From contig NZ_LMDG01000032.1 in NCBI RefSeq assembly GCF_001426265.1, positions 55,900-119,899 of the forward strand: DNA of 64,000 nucleotides, written 5' to 3'. Below are positions 30,377 to 38,515 of the stretch, in pieces; position 1 is the first letter of the stretch; every line of letters begins with the position of its first letter. The notes beneath the pieces are model-generated. The model did no database searches, was not told the origin of the DNA, and saw only the letters and a program-made list of their open reading frames with translations. The DNA is from Rhizobium sp. Root1220 (GTDB lineage Bacteria > Pseudomonadota > Alphaproteobacteria > Rhizobiales > Rhizobiaceae). Both the position numbers and the translations under genes were made by a program.

Positions 30377-30907
30377 GACGATCTCCCGCGGCCGGTTGGA
30401 TAAAGCGGGATCGCTGCCCTGTCGGCGCGCTAGATGGAACAACGGCGCAGACGACTATTTGTTCCTTCAAGGACTTAGGCGTGTTCCAATGAGGGGGACG
30501 ACGGCAATCCAGCATCTTTCACGTCTCCATTTTCGCGCGGGATTCGGCCAAATGTTGAGCAGTGCTGACACCAATATGTCACGAAACCGACGCCGCGGCC
30601 ACGGCAAAGGTAACCATGCCGTTCACATGGATGAGACCGATGGTCGCTATCCACAGAATCGACACTCCCTTCGCCTGGACCCGAAACCTGAAGAAACGGC
30701 GACGGCCGCGTGCCAGAGGCGGGGCCAGTCCGGTCGTCGTCGGGCCCTCGCCACCGATGACCGAGAGTTTGGCGCCTCTGCGTGAGCTTTTGCTGCAGTT
30801 CGGCGCCGCGAAGGCTGGAGCATGGCCGCGTGAAGGTATATGGTCGCGAGCTTTCTCAGGTTGCTTCAGCAACCTTTGCCCTTACCCTTCAAACAAGGGA
30901 GCGAACC
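30377..30907. other. 531-base intergenic region
   Basis: Apart from the EcfG promoter, no convincing gene. A minus-strand frame ending at 30579 has a hydrophobic C-terminus (VSILWIATIGLIHVNGMVTF) but no plausible start codon with a ribosome-binding site; it might be a decayed small membrane protein. The plus-strand promoter for the DUF2147 gene must lie in the last 100 bases; the ribosome-binding site is AAGGGAG. Confidence 0.35.
30441..30465 (-). promoter_or_regulatory. EcfG (general stress sigma) promoter for prkA operon
   Basis: On the minus strand: GGAAC (30465-30461), a 16-base spacer, and CGTT (30444-30441), a full match to the rhizobial EcfG/RpoE2 consensus GGAAC-N16/17-CGTT. Transcription would start near 30434, giving an untranslated leader of about 58 bases. 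This agrees with the starvation/stress role of PrkA. Confidence 0.8.
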
Positions 30908-31246
30908 ATGCATTGGCTGATTTCGGCCGCAGCGCCTTTGGCATTGATCGCCCATGTGGCTTCGGCCCAAGAACCCGTTGTTGGCAAATGGAAAACGCAG
31001 GTTGGAACGACTGCCGCGATAGATCAGTGCGTTCAAGGCTATTGCATTACGATGAAGACCGGGGATCACGCCGGCAAGAAGATCGGCTCGTTCCAGGGTA
31101 AGAACGGTAGTTTTGTGGGAACGATTGTCGAGCCCAACAGCAACAAGACCTTCGATGGTGTCCTCACTGTCTCGGGTGATACTGTTCGAATGAGGGGCTG
31201 CACAATGAAGGTGTTCTGCGTGTCATTGATTTGGAAGCGGCTGTAG
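30908..31246 (+). CDS. DUF2147-like exported protein
   Basis: 112 residues with a Sec signal peptide (MHWLISAAAPLALIAHVASA) and a small all-beta domain opening EPVVGKWKTQVG and ending GCTMKVFCVSLIWKRL. The G(x)W(x)T start, GxKIGSF middle and LKVRGC-like end agree with DUF2147, a small lipocalin-like periplasmic family without known function. Two Cys pairs could form disulfides. The ATG follows ACAAGGGAGCGAACC. Two Cys residues at about 38-43 and two near the C-terminus are unusual but fit a periplasmic disulfide protein. Confidence 0.65.
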   Translation: MHWLISAAAPLALIAHVASAQEPVVGKWKTQVGTTAAIDQCVQGYCITMKTGDHAGKKIGSFQGKNGSFVGTIVEPNSNKTFDGVLTVSGDTVRMRGCTMKVFCVSLIWKRL

Positions 31247-31412
31247 CGAACGAGGCTCCTCGCAGGCCGATTTGCCGGTTCCTGCGAATCGGGATAGTTC
31301 TGAAACTACGCAAAAACAGCGAATTATCGCTTCGTTGCGAAACAATGACCGCATTAACCGTTCGTTAACCATCTTGGCGCTTAGGTTATTAAAACGAACT
31401 GAGGGCAGAATC
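31247..31412 (+). promoter_or_regulatory. repABC promoter/operator region
   Basis: 166 AT-enriched bases before repA. They contain the dyad TTAAC-N5-GTTAA (31354-31368), a second dyad CGAA-N7-TTCG near 31320-31334, and an AT-rich stretch (TTAGGTTATTAAAACG, 31380-31395) that probably includes the -10 element. RepA with RepB normally represses this promoter, so the dyads are candidate operators. I looked for the family parS consensus GTT-N4-GC-N4-AAC and did not find a clear copy here. Confidence 0.5.
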
Positions 31413-32591
31413 GTGAACCGGCACTTAAGCAGCCTCGACTTCATGCAGAACTTCTCCACGAAATTGGAGATTGCGCTGCAGAATCTCACAATGGCGCAAT
31501 ATCCGCCGGATGCACGCCGGGAGATGCGGAAGTTCTCGTCTTCAGAAGTCGCCGGGTTGCTGGATGTTTCCGAAGCCTACATCCGCCAGATCGTCCTGAA
31601 GGACAAAGGACCCGCGCCCGAAACCACGCCGAACGGTCGTCGCATGTACTCGCTCGAGCAGATTCTCGAATTGCGGATGATGCTTGCGGAAAAAGGACGC
31701 AAGAAATGGATGAATCCACGCCGCATCGACGGTGAAGAGTGCCAGGTCATCGCGGTAACGAATTTCAAAGGTGGCTCGAGCAAGACCTCGACGACGATTC
31801 ATCTGGGACACTACCTGGCGCTAAAGGGCTACCGCGTTCTGGCTGTTGATCTCGATCCGCAAGCCTCATTGACAAGTCTCCACGGCGCGCTTGCAGATTT
31901 CGACCCTCGCGAGGACGAAACGCTCTACGCCGCCATCCGCTTCGCCGATCCGCAGCCGACGAAGTCTCTCATTCACAATACGCATATTACCGGCTTCGAC
32001 GTCATCTGTGCCGGTCTCGACCTGACGGAATTCGAAACCGCAGTTGCGCTTGAAATGCGCAAAAATGGAGGAACAAGTTTCCTTCTGCGGGTCTCGCAGG
32101 CGTTGGAACAGGTTGCCGACGACTATGATGTTATCCTCATGGATTCGGCGCCTTCATTGAACTTCCTCACGCTTTCGTCGCTAACCGCCGCGACCGGCGT
32201 TGTCATCCCGGTGCCGGCACATATGCTGGATGTTGACTCGACGGGTAAGTTTCTCGAGTTGGCCTCGTCCTACATGCAGATACTGAGCGAAATGGGCGCT
32301 TCCGCACAGTGGGATTTCGCCAAGTTTCTGGTCACCAAGTTCGAGGCGAATGATCATCCGCAAGCCAACATGACGGCGCTGATGCGCCAGGTTTTCGGCG
32401 AAGACCTGCTGTTGAACATGGTCACGAAATCAACCGCCGTCGCCGATGCGCTCACCTGGAAACAGAGCCTCTACGAAGTGCAGCGCTCCCGCTTTTCGGC
32501 ACCCAAGACCTACGATCGCGCGATGGAATCGATCAACGCCGCCAATGCTGAAATCGAGAGACTGCTCTGGGCAGCCTGGGGGCGCGAATGA
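31413..32591 (+). CDS. repA: Plasmid partitioning protein RepA (ParA family)
   Basis: About 392 residues. An N-terminal helix-turn-helix region (SSSEVAGLLDVSEAYIRQIV, about 50-70) is followed by a ParA ATPase with the deviant Walker A NFKGGSSKTSTTIHLG, VDLDPQASLTSL, and Walker B-like DVILMDSAPSLNFLTLS. It drives segregation with RepB and represses the operon. The GTG at 31413 is preceded by GAGGGCAG and gives the N-terminus seen in RepA proteins; ATG 31443 is an alternative. The stop overlaps repB as ATGA. Confidence 0.92.
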   Translation: MNRHLSSLDFMQNFSTKLEIALQNLTMAQYPPDARREMRKFSSSEVAGLLDVSEAYIRQIVLKDKGPAPETTPNGRRMYSLEQILELRMMLAEKGRKKWMNPRRIDGEECQVIAVTNFKGGSSKTSTTIHLGHYLALKGYRVLAVDLDPQASLTSLHGALADFDPREDETLYAAIRFADPQPTKSLIHNTHITGFDVICAGLDLTEFETAVALEMRKNGGTSFLLRVSQALEQVADDYDVILMDSAPSLNFLTLSSLTAATGVVIPVPAHMLDVDSTGKFLELASSYMQILSEMGASAQWDFAKFLVTKFEANDHPQANMTALMRQVFGEDLLLNMVTKSTAVADALTWKQSLYEVQRSRFSAPKTYDRAMESINAANAEIERLLWAAWGRE

Positions 32592-33583
32592 GCCGGAAAG
32601 ATTCCCGCGGCATGTTCGCCAATGTCCTTGGCCAGCTTGAGCAGCCGAGCGAGGCGCCTTCCGCCAAGACAACGTCTCCTCATCTGCTCAAGGTCGCTGC
32701 AGGCGTACGGCAGATCCAGGAAAAGGGCGAAGTCCTCGACCGGCTCCTCAAGGATGGCGATCACATCGTCGAGGTAGATCCGAGCGAGGTCGCACCGTCC
32801 TCGATCCCCGATCGTTTCGATGGCGCCTATGATGATGCGGCGATCGAGGAGATTGCCGCCTCGATAAGGGAGCGCGGGCAAATCGTCCCGGGTTTGATCA
32901 GACCATCCAAAGACGGCGACAAGCCCTATCAGGTGGTGTTTGGTCGGCGCAGGCTTGCTGCTGCGCAGGTTCTCGGAGTGAAGTTTCGTGCCATCGTGCG
33001 TGAACTCACCGATGAAGAGGCGATCGTCTTCCAGGGCGAGGAAAATGCGAACCGGAACGATCTGACATTCATTGAAAAATGCGCTTTTGCACTTTCCCAG
33101 GAACAGGCCGGTTACCGACGGGATGTCATATGCGCTTCGCTCGCGACGGGAAAGTCGCATGTGTCGGAGATGCTGCGGATCGCGACTGCGATACCACGCG
33201 ACGTTTTGCTTGCCGTCGGTTCATCGCCAGAAATCGGGCGTCGCCGCTGGGTGGACTTTGCCGAAGCCTTTGCAACCCGTTCCGATGCGGTGACCCGGGT
33301 CGAGCAGTCGCTTGCACACGCGCAGCCTGTGCCAAGCAATGAACGGTTTGCGATCGCGCTCAACGCTCTCAAGACAGAGGTGTTGACGGTCGTTTCCATC
33401 ACAGCAACCACGGAAATACGCGCCAACGGATTTCTGCTGGCAACTGTCAGCTACCCGAAGGCCGGGCCGAGATTGAGCTTCACAAAGGCCGTACCGGCAA
33501 GTTTCGTCGATTTCATAAGTGATCGCATGGAGGCGCTACACAGCGAATTCGTGCAGTCGACAGCCCGCAGCAGCAAAGGATAA
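32588..33583 (+). CDS. repB: Plasmid partitioning protein RepB (ParB family)
   Basis: 331 residues. The ParB/Spo0J nuclease-like domain includes SIPDRFDGAYDDAAIEEIAA, ERGQIVPGLIRP and FGRRRLAAAQ, with ENANRNDLT and then the parS-binding HTH around ASLATGKSHVSEMLRIA. It binds parS centromere sites and stimulates RepA. Four-base overlap with repA assures coupled synthesis. Confidence 0.93.
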   Translation: MSRKDSRGMFANVLGQLEQPSEAPSAKTTSPHLLKVAAGVRQIQEKGEVLDRLLKDGDHIVEVDPSEVAPSSIPDRFDGAYDDAAIEEIAASIRERGQIVPGLIRPSKDGDKPYQVVFGRRRLAAAQVLGVKFRAIVRELTDEEAIVFQGEENANRNDLTFIEKCAFALSQEQAGYRRDVICASLATGKSHVSEMLRIATAIPRDVLLAVGSSPEIGRRRWVDFAEAFATRSDAVTRVEQSLAHAQPVPSNERFAIALNALKTEVLTVVSITATTEIRANGFLLATVSYPKAGPRLSFTKAVPASFVDFISDRMEALHSEFVQSTARSSKG

Positions 33584-33588
33584 CGCCG

Positions 33589-33627
33589 CAAAAGAAAAAA
33601 GCTCCCGAACGTTGCCGTCGCGGAAGC
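33589..33627 (-). terminator. ctRNA intrinsic terminator
   Basis: Minus-strand stem GCTTCCG/CGGGAGC of seven pairs (one G-U) with a 13-base loop, followed by TTTTTTCTTTT. A textbook Rho-independent terminator. Confidence 0.75.
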
Positions 33628-33645
33628 CCTTCTCATAGGTTAGCA
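33593..33645 (-). ncRNA. Counter-transcribed antisense RNA (ctRNA, incompatibility RNA) of repABC
   Basis: In the 151-base repB-repC gap the minus strand shows a promoter TTGACA-N17-GATTCT (33679-33674 and 33656-33651), then about 50 bases ending in the hairpin GCTTCCG...CGGGAGC and a T-rich tail (opposite 33589-33600). This is the arrangement of the small antisense RNA that lowers RepC synthesis and sets copy number and incompatibility in repABC plasmids. The ends given are estimates. Confidence 0.75.
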
Positions 33646-33650
33646 GCTAG

Positions 33651-33679
33651 AGAATCGCACTTCCGGGAATCACTGTCAA
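33651..33679 (-). promoter_or_regulatory. ctRNA promoter
   Basis: Minus-strand TTGACA at 33679-33674, 17-base spacer, GATTCT at 33656-33651: a perfect -35 with a degenerate -10, as expected for a constitutive ctRNA promoter. Confidence 0.7.
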
Positions 33680-33734
33680 GAGTCTTGGCACCGTTTTGGT
33701 GGGTGGAATTCTTTTGCCTTTGAAAAGGTAAGAG

Positions 33735-35033
33735 ATGGTGGAAACAGGAAGTGTGACGACGCCCTTCGGGCGCCGGTCGATGACGCTTGGCATGTTGGCA
33801 AGCCAGAAGGCCGCGCAGCAGATTGAGCCCGATCAATCGATCGACAAATGGAAGATCTATCGTGCGCTATGCGAGGCAAGGCCTTTGCTAGGCATCACGG
33901 ACCGCGCACTTGCCGTGCTGAACGCGTTGTTGAGCTTTTATCCGAAGGACGCGCTGTCCGAGGAGAATGGGCTCATCGTTTTCCCTTCGAACAGCCAGCT
34001 TTCGCTGCGCGCACACGGGATGGCGGAGCAAACGATCCGGCGCCACCTCGCCGTGCTTGTCGAAGCCGGCCTACTTCTTCGCAAGGATAGCCCGAACGGC
34101 AAGCGTTACGCCCGCAGGGACAGCGAAGGTGCAATCAACGATGCGTTCGGCTTCTCACTGGCGCCGTTGCTGGCTCGAGCCGAGGAGATAGAACGCCTGG
34201 CAGCAGACGTGATCGCGGAACGCCTTCACCTGCAGCGCCTACGAGAGCGCATCAGCCTTTGCCGAAGGGACGTCGGCAAATTGATCGAGACCGCGGTTGA
34301 GGAAGACGTCGCGGGCGACTGGCCCAGCATCTTTGGACACTTCCGAAGCCTTGTCGACGGCGTGCCGCGAACGCCGACGCCCGGTCAGCTGGCGGCAGTC
34401 CTCGACGAAATGGAACTATTGCGCGAGGAAGTCGTCAACCATCTGGAAATGCAGATTAATTCAACAATTCGAAGCGGCAATCCCAATCATATTGAGCGTC
34501 ACATACAGAATTCAAATCCCGACTCCATAACTGAACTTGAACCAGCTTTCGAAACAAAGCAGGAAGCGAAGCCACTGGAGTATGCGGAGCGCAGTGCGGT
34601 GCCGGTTGAGGAGGACGGGGGGATCCGGCAGCCGATACGTGACAAACCGAAGACCCGATCGGCTGGCGTGGAGAGGGGCGCCGGCTTGAAATCGTTCCCG
34701 CTCGGTCTGGTCCTTCAGGCTTGCCCGGAGATATCGGCTTACGGCCCTGGCGGCGCGATCGCAAATTGGCGTGACCTGATGTCGGCGGCGGTTCTCGTCC
34801 GATCGATGCTCGGCGTCAGCCCGTCGGCCTACGAGGAGGCGTCGGCGGTGATGGGGCCGGAAAACACGGCGACCATCTTGGCCTGTATCCTCGAGCGCGG
34901 CGGGCATATCAATTCGGCCGGCGGATATCTTCGGGATCTGACGCGTCGGGCCGAAAGGGGCGAATTTGCAATCGGTCCAATGTTGATGTCGCTGGTCCGC
35001 GCCAACGGCGGAGGAGCCAGAAACACCGGGTGA
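33735..35033 (+). CDS. repC: Replication initiator protein RepC
   Basis: 432 residues, normal for RepC. The N-terminal half carries the winged-helix DNA-binding fold typical of RepC (ITDRALAVLNALLSFYP; IVFPSNSQLSLRAHGM), and the C-terminal third has the conserved GPGGAIANWRDLMSAAVLVR and SAYEEASAVMG. RepC is the only protein essential for replication of this family and acts in cis on an origin inside its own gene. The ATG follows AGGTAAGAG, and its leader is complementary to the ctRNA. Confidence 0.93.
   Translation: MVETGSVTTPFGRRSMTLGMLASQKAAQQIEPDQSIDKWKIYRALCEARPLLGITDRALAVLNALLSFYPKDALSEENGLIVFPSNSQLSLRAHGMAEQTIRRHLAVLVEAGLLLRKDSPNGKRYARRDSEGAINDAFGFSLAPLLARAEEIERLAADVIAERLHLQRLRERISLCRRDVGKLIETAVEEDVAGDWPSIFGHFRSLVDGVPRTPTPGQLAAVLDEMELLREEVVNHLEMQINSTIRSGNPNHIERHIQNSNPDSITELEPAFETKQEAKPLEYAERSAVPVEEDGGIRQPIRDKPKTRSAGVERGAGLKSFPLGLVLQACPEISAYGPGGAIANWRDLMSAAVLVRSMLGVSPSAYEEASAVMGPENTATILACILERGGHINSAGGYLRDLTRRAERGEFAIGPMLMSLVRANGGGARNTG
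34450..34565 (+). other. Candidate replication origin (oriV) inside repC
   Basis: This part of repC is markedly AT-richer than the rest of the gene, with runs such as GATTAATTCAACAATTC and CATACAGAATTCAAATC. In repABC replicons the origin lies in an AT-rich stretch in the middle of repC, so this is the likely oriV. Exact limits cannot be read by eye. Confidence 0.55.
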
Positions 35034-35072
35034 CGGTCGGCGGGTCTCGTCCATTCCTTGGAATGAAATGAG

Positions 35073-35717
35073 TTATTGGCGCGCGGCCCAGGAAAGTCCA
35101 CGACGGAGAATGAGTGACATATGGGGATGGTTGAACTCCGCCGCGACATGGCCGAGCGCCGAGTAGAAGACACGGCCAGCCCCGAAATGGCGCTTGAAAA
35201 CGACAGGCATCGTGACGTTGCGCACGGCCTCGTCGTGCTCGCCGCTAAATGTGGTCGTCGCCAGAATTTCGATCGAGGGATCGTAGTGGAGGTAATATTG
35301 CTCCGAGCGATAGTCGAAATCCGGGATGCCGGTGACGATCGGATCGTCCTGGCGTGTAATGTTGACACGGAAGTCGATGACGTTGCCGGGGTGGGCAACC
35401 CAGGTCACGCCAGAAACATAGCGAAACGGCGCACTCTCTTTGAAGGAGGTGGCGAGTGTTCCGTGGTGGCCGCCGAGGCCCATGCCGTTGCGCACTGCCT
35501 CGACCAAAGCGTCGGCATGGGGTTTCTCGATCTTCTCGCCGGTGATGATCGGCACCAGCAGATCAGTTCTCGCGAGCCTTGGAGAGCCGATTATATCGAG
35601 ATCGCCGGTGATCTCGATAGCAAAGCCATCTTCTTGCAGCAACGCTCCGACCACTTCGGCGCATTGCTCCGGCTCGTGGCCATTCCATCCGCCCCACACG
35701 ATGACCGCCTTACGCAA
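35073..35717 (-). CDS. ThuA-like domain protein (trehalose-utilisation type)
   Basis: About 214 residues with a glutamine amidotransferase-like fold: KAVIVWGGWNGHEPEQCAE at the N-terminus, GLGGHHGTLATSF in the middle, and GAGRVFYSALGHVAAEF near the C-terminus, all characteristic of ThuA. ThuA is involved in trehalose/disaccharide catabolism in rhizobia, but no thu transporter or ThuB is adjacent. The start is taken as TTG 35717, because GGGAGG lies 5 bases upstream; an earlier TTG (35744) has no such site. Convergent with repC. Confidence 0.75.
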   Translation of the reverse strand: MRKAVIVWGGWNGHEPEQCAEVVGALLQEDGFAIEITGDLDIIGSPRLARTDLLVPIITGEKIEKPHADALVEAVRNGMGLGGHHGTLATSFKESAPFRYVSGVTWVAHPGNVIDFRVNITRQDDPIVTGIPDFDYRSEQYYLHYDPSIEILATTTFSGEHDEAVRNVTMPVVFKRHFGAGRVFYSALGHVAAEFNHPHMSLILRRGLSWAARQ

Positions 35718-35831
35718 ATTCGCCTCCCTATGCTTGAACCGCAAAGATCTGATTGTAATGCCGTGCTGCAGTGGATTGCCAGCCAGACAGCCCGCTATTT
35801 CATTCGAGACCAGTCGTTTGAGCAGCCGGCG

Positions 35832-36329
35832 CTATCTGGATAGACGGTTCTCGTCATCTATCAGGGTCAGGCGCGAAGGCGCGGAGTTGCCCCATGTCCA
35901 AACAACTAGGTTGAGATCACTTTCAATTGCCCCGGGAGCAAAGCTTTTCACGAGCAGTCCACTGTAGCCGTCGGCGATCAGTCGGCGGGCGAAGCCCTGC
36001 GTTGTGGCTTCTCCTTCGGTCTTCATCTGGTCGCGCCATGTCGTATCGCTGAGCGCGGCGACCTGCATGCCGTGTGCTGCGAGGGCAGTTTCGTCCCGGC
36101 AATCGAAGATGCGCTCGATGTCGGCGTCATAGGATACGAGCGTCGTCGGCTGCAGGCTGCCGATCTGGTTGGCTTCTCGCAGCGCCGTCATGACGCTCAG
36201 GGACGTATAGAGTGCCGGCACGCCCTTGGGATTGAAGCGGCCGCCATAGAGCTCGGCGCCGTGGCCCGACAGTGGCTCTTTGGCATAGACCGGGTTCAAT
36301 GCCCTATAGAGTTTGCCGCGATAAAGCAT
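35832..36329 (-). CDS. RES domain toxin
   Basis: 165 residues with the RES fold: LYRALNPVYAKEPL (Arg), GGRFNPKGVPALYTSLS (Tyr), ALREANQIG (Glu) and C-terminal W-x-WG. RES toxins are NAD+-glycohydrolase/phosphorylase-like enzymes that deplete NAD+. It lies 8 bases after the Xre/MbcA-type antitoxin gene on the same strand, as in ResAT pairs. The ATG at 36329 gives MLYRGKLYRAL, the usual N-terminus. Likely a replicon-addiction module given the neighbouring repABC. Confidence 0.88.
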   Translation of the reverse strand: MLYRGKLYRALNPVYAKEPLSGHGAELYGGRFNPKGVPALYTSLSVMTALREANQIGSLQPTTLVSYDADIERIFDCRDETALAAHGMQVAALSDTTWRDQMKTEGEATTQGFARRLIADGYSGLLVKSFAPGAIESDLNLVVWTWGNSAPSRLTLIDDENRLSR

Positions 36330-36337
36330 CGATGCGA

Positions 36338-36703
36338 TCAGGCGTGGACGCCGGCATCGACTGCATCGATATAATCGAGCACCTCGTCGGCGCGGCCGCT
36401 GCGTACCAGTTGCATGGCCGTCTGACCGGAGAAGCCGGATAGTGGCTCGGACCGATACCAGGCATAGGCAATCAAGCCCGAGCCGAAGCGTGGCTCGACC
36501 TTGTTGACGATTTCGACCATCTCTCGCAAACGCCGCTGCGTCTTGTCCGACCGGACGCGATCCTTGCGCTGGATCGCATCCTTTCCCAACCCAGCTGTGC
36601 GGGCGATCTCTTCGCTCGTCGTGCGAAAGGCGTCGGCGATCTTGCGGGGGGCAAACAGCCCGTTGTCTGCATATTGGGTGAGAGCCATCAAGCTCATCTC
36701 CAT
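36338..36703 (-). CDS. Xre/MbcA/ParS-type antitoxin (DUF2384)
   Basis: 121 residues. An N-terminal helical DNA-binding part (PRKIADAFRTTSEEIARTAGL) is followed by the DUF2384 toxin-binding domain (VEPRFGSGLIAYAWYRSEPL; GQTAMQLVRSGRADEVLDYI). It neutralises the downstream RES toxin by blocking its active site and autoregulates the operon. The exact start is uncertain between 36703, 36697 and 36688; GGAG before 36688 is a reasonable Shine-Dalgarno. Confidence 0.87.
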   Translation of the reverse strand: MEMSLMALTQYADNGLFAPRKIADAFRTTSEEIARTAGLGKDAIQRKDRVRSDKTQRRLREMVEIVNKVEPRFGSGLIAYAWYRSEPLSGFSGQTAMQLVRSGRADEVLDYIDAVDAGVHA

Positions 36704-36721
36704 CTTTCATCCACTTTCTTA

Positions 36722-36737
36722 GACGTAATATAGCGTC
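36722..36737. promoter_or_regulatory. Candidate operator of the RES-Xre pair
   Basis: Imperfect palindrome GACG-N8-CGTC (36722-36737) with an AT-rich core, about 20-35 bases before the antitoxin start. A plausible autoregulatory binding site. Confidence 0.4.
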
Positions 36738-36788
36738 AGAATGAGAGGCAATCAATGATGACGCCAGCATTTCGCGTACGTTCGCCAC

Positions 36789-38348
36789 TCACTGGGCTTG
36801 AGCGACAGCCGCGGACGATTTCGAGCGCTTCGAAAACAGAACGCAAACAAGTGCGCAGCCGGTGAGAACAGCAATCACCGCCCAGGCTTCGTTGATCGCC
36901 TGAACGGTCGCGGCCGTTTGCACTAAGGGATCCAGCGTCGCCATCGCAGCATCGTCGAATGCGCCACTGTGCCCTGCGATCATCTCGCTTGGAGCACCCA
37001 CGAATTTCGCCACATCGAGGTCACCCGCTTGGAGGCGATCGGTGATATGCCGTCCCAGGGGCTCCGAGCGGGTGTATATGATGGTGTCGATCAGCGCGAT
37101 GCCGATTGCGCCCCCCAGATTGCGCATGAGATTGAAGAGCCCGCTCGCATCGGGAACCCGGTCGTGCGCAAGCATGCCGAGTGCCAACCGCGTCGGCGGC
37201 AGAAGGCAGAACATGATCGCGATGCCTCGGATAATCTGTGGCCAGAACATCGCGTCGAAATCAGATCGCGGATCCTGAAAGGCGCTCATCCCAAGCCCTA
37301 TGGCAAAAAGGCAAAAACCAGCCGCCGACAACAGACGCGCGTCCATCCGTTTCTCCAAGGCGACGGCAATCGGCGCGGTGACGAGTTGCGCAACGCCGGT
37401 CACAAGCATCGTCTCGCCGATTTCGAGCGCGTTGTGTCCCCTCACGAAAGCCAGAAATACCGGCATCAAGTAGACAGATCCAAACAGGCCTATCCCGAGC
37501 ACGAAACTGAGGATCGAGCCCACGGCAAAGTTTCGATCGCGGAAATTCCCGAGGTCGACGACGGGATGTGCGGCGCGCAACGTTCGCCACGCGAATGCGA
37601 GGAGGGCAAAAAGGCAAAGGAGGGTAAGGCCGGTGACGTAGGCGGAGGCCCAGCCGCTGGTGGGAGCATCCTTCAGACCCAGTTCGAGTGCGACCAGCGA
37701 CACGACCATCAGCAGCAGCGAGAGCAGATCGAGCTGCCTGAGCTGGGAAAGGTTCAGCTGTTCCCTCGGCAAAAAGAACCCTGCGGCGATTGCCGAGAGG
37801 ATCCCCGGTACGACATTGATCAGAAAGAGCCAATGCCACGAGTAGGTCTCGGTCAGCCAGCCGCCGACAATCGGCCCGACGGTCGGCGCCAGAACCGCAA
37901 GGACACCGGCGATCGTCGTGGCGATAGCCTGTCTCTCATTGGGAAACAGGACAAAGACGGCGGTGAATACCGAGGGGATCAGCGTTCCGCCGGAAAAACC
38001 CTGCACCACGCGCCAGGCAACCAACTCCGAAAAGCTGTTGCTCGCCGCACAGCCGATCGATGACCCGACAAACAGCAGTATCGCGCCGACAAACAGCCAA
38101 CGCATGGTGAGGAACCGCGTCAGGAAACCGGTCAGGGGGATGGCAACGACTTCCGCGATCAGATACGCGGTCTGGATCCAGCTCATCTGGTCCGGGCCAA
38201 TGTCGAGCGCGCTCTGAATGGTCGGGAGCGATGTTGCGACGACCTGCACATCCAGAATCGCCATGAACATGCCGACACACATGGCAACAAAGCCAAACCA
38301 GCGCGTAAGCACCGTCTTGTCTGCCGTCGTACCGGGCGTCTCGGACAT
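36789..38348 (-). CDS. MFS drug exporter, DHA2 (EmrB/QacA) family
   Basis: 519 residues with about 14 membrane segments, the DHA2 topology. Motif D-like LDVQVVATSLPTIQ follows the first helix and WIQTAYLIAEVVAIPLTGFL the second; GPIVGGWLTETYSWHW is antiporter motif C. It exports cationic or hydrophobic compounds in exchange for protons. No EmrA-type periplasmic adaptor is adjacent. The ATG at 38348 (MSETPG) follows AGGA. Downstream of it by 85 bases on the same strand is the Xre-RES pair, probably separately transcribed. Confidence 0.88.
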   Translation of the reverse strand: MSETPGTTADKTVLTRWFGFVAMCVGMFMAILDVQVVATSLPTIQSALDIGPDQMSWIQTAYLIAEVVAIPLTGFLTRFLTMRWLFVGAILLFVGSSIGCAASNSFSELVAWRVVQGFSGGTLIPSVFTAVFVLFPNERQAIATTIAGVLAVLAPTVGPIVGGWLTETYSWHWLFLINVVPGILSAIAAGFFLPREQLNLSQLRQLDLLSLLLMVVSLVALELGLKDAPTSGWASAYVTGLTLLCLFALLAFAWRTLRAAHPVVDLGNFRDRNFAVGSILSFVLGIGLFGSVYLMPVFLAFVRGHNALEIGETMLVTGVAQLVTAPIAVALEKRMDARLLSAAGFCLFAIGLGMSAFQDPRSDFDAMFWPQIIRGIAIMFCLLPPTRLALGMLAHDRVPDASGLFNLMRNLGGAIGIALIDTIIYTRSEPLGRHITDRLQAGDLDVAKFVGAPSEMIAGHSGAFDDAAMATLDPLVQTAATVQAINEAWAVIAVLTGCALVCVLFSKRSKSSAAVAQAQ

Positions 38349-38515
38349 CACGCAAAATCCTGTCGTTGGAGCGCTATTGACGTGAACGCGATGAGGGACA
38401 GCATCACTCGACGTCAACAAAAGCAAGGCATGGATCGAGAGGCGAAGTATTCTTCATGTTGCCGCCGACGCGGATAAGGCCCGCATGGGCTCTCATGCGA
38501 GAGCATGCCGCGATC

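Noticed and set aside
30579..30872. Minus-strand frame with a hydrophobic C-terminus
   Set aside because: No start codon with a ribosome-binding site; it lies in the upstream region of the DUF2147 gene. Recorded only as a possible relic.
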